A stretch of DNA of 64,000 bases from Porphyromonadaceae bacterium UBA2751 (GTDB taxonomy: Bacteria; Bacteroidota; Bacteroidia; Bacteroidales; Muribaculaceae): contig DEJJ01000017.1 of assembly GCA_002353285.1 (NCBI GenBank), positions 24,282 through 88,281 on the forward strand, read 5' to 3'. The notes below the pieces were generated by a model. It ran no database searches. It was not told the origin of the DNA and saw only the letters and a program-made list of their open reading frames with translations. Made by a program: the position numbers and the translations under genes. Positions 25,852-33,454 of this stretch are shown piece by piece (positions within the stretch are counted from its first letter, which is position 1; the number at the start of each line of letters is the position of its first letter).

Positions 25852-28800
25852 ATGAGTCAAGTACTATCATATAACAAGAAGACGACGAAGACAAGCGCAC
25901 AGGATTGGATTCCGGTTGCGCCCTATCTCGACGACGACATCAAGCAAATCAAGGACCCTAATGGCGGCCTGAGCGAGAATCCGCGCACGGCCATCCCCAG
26001 TCCATTTGCTCAACTCGACCTGGTGAAAAACGCCTTTGAGCACCTGGCGAGCAACGCCCGCCTCGCTGGCTCGATGATGGACAAGCGACTGGTGTCGAAT
26101 GCCCTTGATATTGCTCAAATATTCTTTGACTACGAAAATCACAAGCAATACCTGCACATTGTGCGCTGGAACCGCGACGAGCAGCTTGAGCGACTCAAGA
26201 GTGAGCCTGAGCACCGCCTCTACGGTGAGACCCTCGAACTATTCCTCACCAGCGACACCAAGTATAACTTCAACCTGCTCACCGACTGGTACATCCTGCT
26301 GTGGAACAGCCAGGTGATAGGAGCCACGTCGCCATCGTCGCTCACCATTGCCGTGCCGCGCGAGAGCGAGCAGCCCATCACGGGCATCAAGGTGGAGCAG
26401 GGCATTTCGCTCTTCGACAGCGACACACGCGACCTGTGGCAACGCGACGAAGACTTCGTCTACTACATGTTCATGCTCTTCAACGCCTTCCCAACGCTGC
26501 GCACTGCAGTGAAGGGTGTGTATGACTACATGCTCAAGAACAAGGACATCATCATGGAGCGCAAGCCTGAACTCTACAGGCGACTCACACAAGTGGTGCC
26601 TAACCTTGAGGCTCTGAGCTATGAACTCGCCCCACGACTGGTTGAGCGCCTTGACCTGGAGTTCGACCCCTTTGTGGGTGACGACGAGGTGACAGTGCTG
26701 GGCGCACGCTTCTATCACAAGCGCGCACGCGACATCATGACCATGGCAGCCAGCAGCGACTTCGTCATCGCACCCACACGCCAGGTCGAGGGCAAGTTGC
26801 CACTGGTGCTGCGCAACAACTTCAACGGCAGCGTCGACCACTACATCTACATCGACAAGGAGTGGGACAGCTCCACGCAGGTCTTTGTGGGCGACACCCC
26901 CATTGCCAAGCGCAAACTGCCCGACACGAGCATAATCTACCCATTCATCACCACTGGTGATTTCTTGCAGGACACTCTCATCCGCCTGGCAGGTCCAGTC
27001 GACGACGACCACTTCTTCAACGGCAACGTCATCAACAAGACCCTGCCATCGCGCAACGGCTATCTGCTACCTCTCACACAGGAGTTTTTCAAGTACTTCA
27101 ACGCCAGCGACGTCACACGCCAGGTGTGCGGCCGCAACATGCTTGAGATGGAGGAACTGCTCGATGGCTCGGTCAACGTCACGCTGCGCGTGCCCCTCAA
27201 GAAGCGCTACATCGAGCTCACTCGCAACTACTATCCCATCGACGACCCATCGTGGCACTTCGACGAGAAGCGTGGCACAGGCCGCATCATTACCAACGTG
27301 ATAATGTCGGCTGCCATCTTTCCATTTGTGCGCACTAACTATAAGGACGACTACACCGTGCAGCTCTTCAGCATGATCGACGGTGGCGACGCATCGCTCG
27401 AGTTCTTCAAGGACGGCATGACAAGCGAGGACCTCAAGGTGAGCGGCAAGCCACGCTCGCAGGGCACCTACAGCACCTACTACTACGACCTCGAGGGCTC
27501 ATTCGACCTCGTCAAGGCCAGCGTCACCACGCCATCGGGAACCTTTGCCGGCTACATCGTGCCATTGTGGAAACCCTATGTGGCAAGCAGCAAGGAGCTC
27601 ATCTTTGCCGTCGACTTTGGCACAACTAATAGTCACGTCGAGTGGTCGGAGCGTGGACACGATGCCCACGACCTGGAGTTTGCCCACAGCGACCGTCAGG
27701 TGCTCATCGCTTCGCTGCTCAAGCGCGGCACTCTGCTCTTTGCCGACCAGCTGCAGCGCGTTGAGTTCCTGCCCAGCGACATCGACAATGTGTATGGCTT
27801 CCCACTGCGCAGTGCCCTGGCACGCAACGAGATAAGCACTGGTGGGCACAAGCTCTTTGGCGACATCAACATCCCATTCCTCTACGAGAGGCAGTACTTC
27901 GATGGCTACGACATCACCACCAATCTCAAGTGGATGGGCGACATCACACTCTCGCGAGAGTTCTTGCGTGAACTCGTGCTCCTGATCAAGGCCAAGGTGC
28001 TGCTCGAGAACGGCGACCTGGCACGCACCAACATCGTGTACTTCTTCCCCGTGAGCATGGGAGGCAGCGACCGACGCAAGCTCGACGACACCTGGCTTGA
28101 GCTATATCACACCTACTTCGGACCCGACACCGACAGCCACCTGCACGCCTACCCCGAGAGCATCGCGCCAGCCTACTTCTACCGCGGCGACGACGTGAGC
28201 GGAGGCAGCTTCGTGTCAATCGACATTGGCGGCGGCACCACCGACACCGTCATCTATCAGCCCACCGCCAATCGCCTCGACACCGAGCCAGTGGCCATCT
28301 CGTCGTTCCGCTTTGCCGGTGATGCCATCTTTGGCGACGCTTTCACTGAGCGCGATGCCGACAACAACCCGCTCATCCGCCACTATGGCGAGTACTTCAA
28401 GCGTCTCATCTCCAAAAACAGCGACATTGGCTACCTCAACAGCATCCTCCAGGATGTGCTCAAGCGCAAGCGCTCGCAGGACGTCAACGCATTCCTCTTC
28501 TCTATCGAGAACGTGGAGCAACTGCGCTCGCTGCGCGAGGTGGACCGCAACATCTACAGCTACAACACGCTGCTGCGCAACGACTCGCAGCGCAAGTTGA
28601 TATTCATGTACTTCTACGCCGCCATCATCTACTACATCGCGCAGTCGATGCGAGCACGCAACTACGAGATGCCCAAGCAGATCTACTTTAGCGGCACCGG
28701 CTCCAAGATTCTCAACATCCTGGGAAGCAACGATCAGGTAACCGACTTCACCAAGCTCATCGTCGAGCGTGTGTTTGAAAAGGAGTACACCGAGCGCTTC

Positions 28801-29286
28801 TCCATCAAGATTGAGAACAAAAGCCCCAAGCAGATTACCTGCCGCGGTGGCATCAACCTTGAGAGCCTGCGCATGGATGGCAATGTCGATGTCAACCGCC
28901 TCACACCGCGCAACATCAACGCCATGAAGTACTGCTACTCAATGCTCAGCGACAAGCCGTTGACCATCAAGTCGGTCTACGACATCGAGGTGCGCGACCA
29001 GCTCATCCAGCAGGTCGAGAAGTTCAATGAGTTCTTCATCGCCCTGTGCGACAACGTCACCAAGGACGAGTTTGGCATCGACAACAAGGTGTTCCGCATC
29101 TTCTGCAACGTGCTGGGCGACAATGCCAGCAACTACCTCACCGCAGGAATTGGCAACTACCTCAAGGGACGCTACACTGGCGACGAGGCCATCGAGGATG
29201 TGCCGTTCTTCTACCCCATCATCGGCATCATCCGCCACAACCTGCTCAAGAACCTGTGCAACGAGGTAATATCCAGCACAGTGTAA
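25852..29286 (+). CDS. Giant protein with C-terminal actin/Hsp70-like ATPase domain
   Basis: A 1144-residue protein, the largest gene of the cassette. Residues about 1-575 are a mixed alpha/beta region I do not recognise. The actin-fold ATPase begins at 584 with IFAVDFGTTNSHVEW (phosphate loop 1, Asp588). It continues with VSIDIGGGTTDTVIY (phosphate loop 2, residues 789-803) and IYFSGTGSKILN (adenosine motif, 944-955). These three motifs in order define the Hsp70/actin/FtsA superfamily. No Hsp70 substrate-binding domain follows. Large proteins of this type include SrfB-like virulence-associated proteins of unknown function. It is probably cytoplasmic, partnered with the tubulin-like protein encoded before it. 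Confidence 0.75.
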   Translation: MSQVLSYNKKTTKTSAQDWIPVAPYLDDDIKQIKDPNGGLSENPRTAIPSPFAQLDLVKNAFEHLASNARLAGSMMDKRLVSNALDIAQIFFDYENHKQYLHIVRWNRDEQLERLKSEPEHRLYGETLELFLTSDTKYNFNLLTDWYILLWNSQVIGATSPSSLTIAVPRESEQPITGIKVEQGISLFDSDTRDLWQRDEDFVYYMFMLFNAFPTLRTAVKGVYDYMLKNKDIIMERKPELYRRLTQVVPNLEALSYELAPRLVERLDLEFDPFVGDDEVTVLGARFYHKRARDIMTMAASSDFVIAPTRQVEGKLPLVLRNNFNGSVDHYIYIDKEWDSSTQVFVGDTPIAKRKLPDTSIIYPFITTGDFLQDTLIRLAGPVDDDHFFNGNVINKTLPSRNGYLLPLTQEFFKYFNASDVTRQVCGRNMLEMEELLDGSVNVTLRVPLKKRYIELTRNYYPIDDPSWHFDEKRGTGRIITNVIMSAAIFPFVRTNYKDDYTVQLFSMIDGGDASLEFFKDGMTSEDLKVSGKPRSQGTYSTYYYDLEGSFDLVKASVTTPSGTFAGYIVPLWKPYVASSKELIFAVDFGTTNSHVEWSERGHDAHDLEFAHSDRQVLIASLLKRGTLLFADQLQRVEFLPSDIDNVYGFPLRSALARNEISTGGHKLFGDINIPFLYERQYFDGYDITTNLKWMGDITLSREFLRELVLLIKAKVLLENGDLARTNIVYFFPVSMGGSDRRKLDDTWLELYHTYFGPDTDSHLHAYPESIAPAYFYRGDDVSGGSFVSIDIGGGTTDTVIYQPTANRLDTEPVAISSFRFAGDAIFGDAFTERDADNNPLIRHYGEYFKRLISKNSDIGYLNSILQDVLKRKRSQDVNAFLFSIENVEQLRSLREVDRNIYSYNTLLRNDSQRKLIFMYFYAAIIYYIAQSMRARNYEMPKQIYFSGTGSKILNILGSNDQVTDFTKLIVERVFEKEYTERFSIKIENKSPKQITCRGGINLESLRMDGNVDVNRLTPRNINAMKYCYSMLSDKPLTIKSVYDIEVRDQLIQQVEKFNEFFIALCDNVTKDEFGIDNKVFRIFCNVLGDNASNYLTAGIGNYLKGRYTGDEAIEDVPFFYPIIGIIRHNLLKNLCNEVISSTV

Positions 29287-29353
29287 CTAACTAAAAATCA
29301 AAAAAGAATAAGAATAACAATAACATAAAACAATACAAAACATTATTATCGAA

Positions 29354-30658
29354 ATGAAAAAAATTATTTTTACTCTAGTGTGTGTCATGGCTGCCATGGC
29401 ATCGATGAGCGTTAACGCTCAAGACAACTCTAAGAACCTCTCGCAAGGACAGTGGAACCACGGCCTGGCCATCGGTGCACAGTGGATTGCTACCGACCTG
29501 GGATTCGCTCAAGCCGAGGAGAAGGTCATTGCCAAGACCAACGAGAACTACTCGCTCGAAGACCTGAAATTGATGTACGGCACTCGCGACAAGTGGGTAA
29601 CCTATTACGACAAGCTCAAGAAGCATGAGAACGAGGGTGGCGACATCGAGAAGCTCATCTCGACCATCGCGGCCGAGTACGACAAGGGCGCTGTAATCAA
29701 GGGCGGTGTCAGGCGCGACGTTGAGAAGTACAACGCCAGCCACACTGGCAACGAGGTGAAGACTCAACCCGAGGAGATAATCCCCAACGCTGCTCCCGAG
29801 GCTAACGCAACTGCTGCTACAGCTGCCGCCGACTCTACCGCCACCACTGGCGACCAGGCTGCAGCTAAGGCCGACGAGGGCTCTAGCAACGACTCAAGCC
29901 ACGGCTTGCTCTACATCCTCACCATCCTGGGCCTCGCTCTGGGAGCCATTGGCACATTCCTGGCAATGCAGGCACGCAAGGAGAACCAAGCAATGATGCG
30001 CGACAACCGAGACGACATCAACAACATGCAGAAGCAAATCGACAAACTGCGCGATGCCTTCAAGCGTGGCACAGTCAACATCGACCACAAGGCCGACAAG
30101 CCTCACAAGCACAACAACAGGCTCGACGAGAAGGAAGGCCTGGCACAAAACAGGAAGATTGAGTTCGACAACCGTCCTGCCGCTGCTGCTACCGCCACTG
30201 CTGCCACTGCCGCTGCTCCCAAGAAGGCCGAGCCCAAAAAGCAAGAGCCCAAGCAGCAGGAGCAACCCAAGCAGCAAGAGCAACCCAAGCAGCAACCCAA
30301 GCAGCAAGAGCCTGCACAGAGCGCAGCATTTGGCGAGCCTCGCACACTCTTCATGGCCAAGCCCGACGAGAACGACAATTTCTCACGCTCTTCGTCACAA
30401 TATGAGCCCGGCAACTCTATCTTCGAGCTCACTACCATGAACGGCAAGAGTGGTTCGTTCTCAGTCATCAACAAGAGCGAGGTGCACAAGCTGGCACTGC
30501 TCATGCCTGGCGACACCCTGAGCCGCGCTTGCTCGGTCAACAACATCCAGTCAACTGCTGGCATGAGCCGCATCGTCACCGACCGCGCTGGCCGTGCACA
30601 GCTCGAGAACGGCAAGTGGCACATCGTGATCAAGGCCACCGTTCACTACGAGAAATAA
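29354..30658 (+). CDS. Single-pass membrane protein with coiled coil and KQEP-repeat linker
   Basis: A 434-residue protein with a signal peptide (1-22, cut after VNA) and an exported helical domain (24-180). A membrane helix at about 184-205 (LLYILTILGLALGAIGTF) is followed by positive charges, which puts the C-terminal half in the cytoplasm. That half has a coiled coil (NQAMMRDNRDDINNMQKQID), a Lys/Gln/Pro repeat linker at 290-322, and a folded end domain (330-434) of unknown type. The layout resembles a trans-envelope connector. Genes on both sides suggest it links the lipoprotein face to the cytoplasmic NTPases. That link is inference. Confidence 0.7.
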   Translation: MKKIIFTLVCVMAAMASMSVNAQDNSKNLSQGQWNHGLAIGAQWIATDLGFAQAEEKVIAKTNENYSLEDLKLMYGTRDKWVTYYDKLKKHENEGGDIEKLISTIAAEYDKGAVIKGGVRRDVEKYNASHTGNEVKTQPEEIIPNAAPEANATAATAAADSTATTGDQAAAKADEGSSNDSSHGLLYILTILGLALGAIGTFLAMQARKENQAMMRDNRDDINNMQKQIDKLRDAFKRGTVNIDHKADKPHKHNNRLDEKEGLAQNRKIEFDNRPAAAATATAATAAAPKKAEPKKQEPKQQEQPKQQEQPKQQPKQQEPAQSAAFGEPRTLFMAKPDENDNFSRSSSQYEPGNSIFELTTMNGKSGSFSVINKSEVHKLALLMPGDTLSRACSVNNIQSTAGMSRIVTDRAGRAQLENGKWHIVIKATVHYEK

Positions 30659-30679
30659 CACATTTGAGCGAGCTAATCC

Positions 30680-30777
30680 TCGCCACATGATGTGAGGTGT
30701 AGGGACAACGAGTGTGATGTGTCCCCTCCCACTACCGAGAGCACACACGCACACGCGTCCCTACACCTTTATTTTTC
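30680..30777 (+). other. Structured intergenic element with T-tail inside the cassette
   Basis: AGGTGTAGGGAC (30695-30706) pairs perfectly with GTCCCTACACCT (30757-30768) and is followed by TTATTTTT. An alternative hairpin GGGACA/TGTCCC (30702-30707 with 30720-30725) would compete for the same bases. It could be a partial terminator that lowers expression of the three downstream genes, or a regulatory RNA. Confidence 0.45.
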
Positions 30778-30809
30778 ACTCTGTTTTTCAACACTTAACC
30801 TCTTAGAAA

Positions 30810-31508
30810 TTGCACATCTACTGTCCCAATTGCGGGAAACATATCGACGTCTCTATACAGGAAATCGAGAAACTCGAGGGCCACTACGTGTGTCCGCAGT
30901 GCCTTTCCGAGATTAACCTCGACGGATTTGAGCAAATTGCTGCCGACTTTGAGTACTTCGACGACGAGGCACAGCAAGAAACTCCTGGTGAGCAACCACA
31001 GCAACCAGCCACCACCCAGGAGGCTACCAGCACTCCCACCCCGACCACTGCCGCCGCTACCGTGCAACCGCCACAGTACAAGCCTGCCGCCACCACCGAG
31101 CAGCACCGCGACGACGTGCTGCGCTATTGCCGCAACTGTGGCACATTCCTAAGAGAGGGCATCAACTACTGCCCCAAGTGTGGCAAGTATGTGAAAGTGC
31201 AGCCGCCAGCCTATCAAGGACCCAAGCAGGCAACTGCTGCCACCACAGCAACCGCCAGCAGCCCAGCTGCCCACACCAGCTACGCACCCCGCAATAATTA
31301 TGACAACCGCAACCGAGTAAGACCACCCATGGCAAGCAACACACGAAAACCAGCCAAGAGCCGCACCAGCCGCAGCAACGACACAGGCCGCCCCACGGGC
31401 ATCTTCAGCATTGCTGGATGCCTCACATTCACCATCATCGCAGTGGCAATCTTTTTCATCGCCTACATCCTGCTTGGAAGTCATTTCGACGGCATAACAG
31501 CCAATTAA
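30810..31508 (+). CDS. Zinc-ribbon membrane protein with TTG start
   Basis: The 232-residue protein must begin at TTG 30810, because an in-frame TAG lies two codons upstream and no ATG follows before the first zinc motif. The next gene starts with the same M-x-I-x-CPxCG pattern, which supports this. Zinc ribbons are IYCPNCGKHID with VCPQCLSEIN (4-37), and YCRNCGTFLR with NYCPKCGKYVK (about 106-130). The regions between and after are Pro/Thr/Ala-rich. One C-terminal membrane helix (ISIAGCLTFTIIAVAIFFIAY-like, about 200-225) anchors the protein, so the zinc domains face the cytoplasm. Confidence 0.7.
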   Translation: MHIYCPNCGKHIDVSIQEIEKLEGHYVCPQCLSEINLDGFEQIAADFEYFDDEAQQETPGEQPQQPATTQEATSTPTPTTAAATVQPPQYKPAATTEQHRDDVLRYCRNCGTFLREGINYCPKCGKYVKVQPPAYQGPKQATAATTATASSPAAHTSYAPRNNYDNRNRVRPPMASNTRKPAKSRTSRSNDTGRPTGIFSIAGCLTFTIIAVAIFFIAYILLGSHFDGITAN

Positions 31509-31527
31509 CCACAACCGCTTGAGAATC

Positions 31528-32151
31528 ATGAAAATAGAATGTCCCAAGTGTGGCCATGTTACCACCCAATCGGAGCAAGAGCTCGCCAAGCTCAACCACA
31601 TCATCACATGCCCCAGTTGCATGTCGGTGCTCAAAATCGTCGACGGCATTGCCTACATTCCCACCGACAAAGCACCCATCGAGCAGCTGCAGCCACAGCA
31701 GCCACCACAGTTCAAGGGTGAGCAATACTACGAGCAGCAGCAGCGACTCGAGAACCTCGACCCGCTCTACAGCGCAGCAGTCGACTATGTGCGCACCTGC
31801 GACGCTCTCACCCTGCCCATGCTCCAACGCTATTTCGACATCACACCCGAGCGGGCCGAAACCCTCATGCAGCAACTCGAGGACAACAAGGTGGTGGCAC
31901 CCTTCGACGGCATCCATCCACGCAAGATTCTCATCCCGCACGACAGCCGCATCACCAGCAACTACTGGAATCGCAGCCGCCGCTACGACACCGAGAAGCA
32001 GCTCATGCAGCAGCTCGAGCAGGCGGCCCAAAACAATGAGGACCCCGAGTCAGCACCACGCTATCGCAGCTGCACATTCTCACTGCCAGGCTGCGGCTTC
32101 GTCATCTTCATCCTCCTGCTCACCTACCTCCTTATCCAGTTTTTCAAGTAA
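31528..32151 (+). CDS. Tail-anchored zinc-ribbon protein with FtsK-gamma-like winged helix
   Basis: The 207-residue protein starts at ATG 31528. Residues 1-40 form a zinc ribbon (MKIECPKCGH and ITCPSCMSVLK). Residues about 78-137 closely follow the FtsK gamma domain in order: DPLYSAAVDYVRTCDALTLP, then LQRYFDITPERAETLMQQLE, then VVAPFDGIHPRKILI. In FtsK this winged helix reads KOPS sequences on DNA and contacts XerD. Here there is no FtsK motor. The C-terminus has one membrane helix (189-206). It is a likely membrane-tethered DNA- or protein-binding head, 19 bp behind the other zinc-ribbon gene. Confidence 0.75.
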   Translation: MKIECPKCGHVTTQSEQELAKLNHIITCPSCMSVLKIVDGIAYIPTDKAPIEQLQPQQPPQFKGEQYYEQQQRLENLDPLYSAAVDYVRTCDALTLPMLQRYFDITPERAETLMQQLEDNKVVAPFDGIHPRKILIPHDSRITSNYWNRSRRYDTEKQLMQQLEQAAQNNEDPESAPRYRSCTFSLPGCGFVIFILLLTYLLIQFFK

Positions 32152-32166
32152 ACGCCATCTAAAGCA

Positions 32167-33135
32167 ATGTCACACACGTTGAGGACACATCGCCCCCAGA
32201 AAAAACGCCCCGTGGCAGAAATGCTCAAGGGGAATAAAGAGCGATACAAGAAATTCCGCGAGTGGCAGAAGGTTCCACACCATGTGAAACCCATGCCCAA
32301 CGTCGAGCACGTGTGTCCCACATGCAGCAGGCATTATGTTGGAAACTTCTGCCCACAGTGCGGGCAGTCTTCAAAGATTGGGCGCTACTCATTCAAGAAC
32401 GCATTTCTGCTCTTTATTGATGTGTGGGGACTGGGCAACCGGGGCATGTTCCGAGCCTTACGCGACCTCTTTCTGCGACCTGGCTACATGATTCGCGACT
32501 ACCTGCGAGGCATGCAGATGGCCTACTTCCCACCTTTCAAGATGCTCTTCCTCATCTGCACCCTGGCACTGCTCATCGACACCGGTTTGAACATCAAGGG
32601 CATCAACCGCTACGAGCAGTACATGAATGTCGAGAAAGAATATGCCCAGAGAAGGCAGGCCGAAGTCAAGGCCGACAGAACTCTCACCACCAAGCTAAGG
32701 CAAGCCAGCATTGAAGCCTACAAAAACATTTACAACATCGAGTACAGAATCATGCAAAACCCGCAGCTGGCAGTGCTCGTCTATCTGCTGCTCTTCTCAG
32801 GGCCGCTCTATCTCATGATCCGGCACTGTCCAGCAATTCCCGACCTGCGATTTTCCGAGTGCTTCGTCGCGGTGGTTTATATCGCCAACATCATTCTCAT
32901 CTGCACCATCATTCCATCGCTGCTGTGTTTCAGTTTCAAAGCCGAGTTAATATTCGACCTGCTGATAGCACTATATGCCATCGTCCCTATCAAGCAGCTC
33001 ACTGGCTACAGCTACTGGGGCACCATCTGGCGCATACTCGTGGCATTCATTCCATTTAGCCTCATCATACTGGCAGTCTACGCAGCCACATTTTTATATG
33101 CTTATATCTCAAACAACCCCCAATTATTCCAGTAA
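32167..33135 (+). CDS. DUF3667 family zinc-ribbon membrane protein
   Basis: A 322-residue protein with an N-terminal basic region and a zinc ribbon at about 50-72 (HVCPTCSRHYVGNFCPQCGQ). SFKNAFLLFIDVWGLGNRG and the FLRPGYMIRDYLRGMQMAYFPP segment are characteristic of DUF3667. Five or so membrane helices follow (about 120-140, 200-220, 235-260, 265-285, 290-315). Function is unknown. It is 15 bp behind the FtsK-gamma-like gene and is the last gene of the co-directional set, making three consecutive zinc-ribbon membrane proteins. Confidence 0.8.
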   Translation: MSHTLRTHRPQKKRPVAEMLKGNKERYKKFREWQKVPHHVKPMPNVEHVCPTCSRHYVGNFCPQCGQSSKIGRYSFKNAFLLFIDVWGLGNRGMFRALRDLFLRPGYMIRDYLRGMQMAYFPPFKMLFLICTLALLIDTGLNIKGINRYEQYMNVEKEYAQRRQAEVKADRTLTTKLRQASIEAYKNIYNIEYRIMQNPQLAVLVYLLLFSGPLYLMIRHCPAIPDLRFSECFVAVVYIANIILICTIIPSLLCFSFKAELIFDLLIALYAIVPIKQLTGYSYWGTIWRILVAFIPFSLIILAVYAATFLYAYISNNPQLFQ

Positions 33136-33454
33136 CTACCACCCAAAAAAATAGGAACACCAAAATTTACTTTCAAGTTTTTTATCACTCTGCCCTACCC
33201 CCAGCACACCTCGCCAATCATCTAGCGCACAACAACCATAAGCCCTATCACGCCCTCGCATTAACATCAGCAACCCTGTTCGTTGAAAAAAATGGTTAAA
33301 TCACCTGTTTTTCAGCATGATTTCATTTCTCGATTTTTTTATTATTAATAATTATTGTATATTTGCCTGCTTTTTATGGCACAAATTAAAAATCTAAGAA
33401 ACCAAACTTATCAATAAACAACTATTTTTAAACCTTTTAACCCCAACATTTTTT
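33136..33454 (+). other. AT-rich intergenic region before the C10 protease
   Basis: The first part is non-coding with no recognisable hairpin. A -7 element TATATTTG at 33358-33365 gives a leader of about 85 nt for the protease gene. No clear -33 TTG was found, and I see nothing else in it. Confidence 0.5.
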
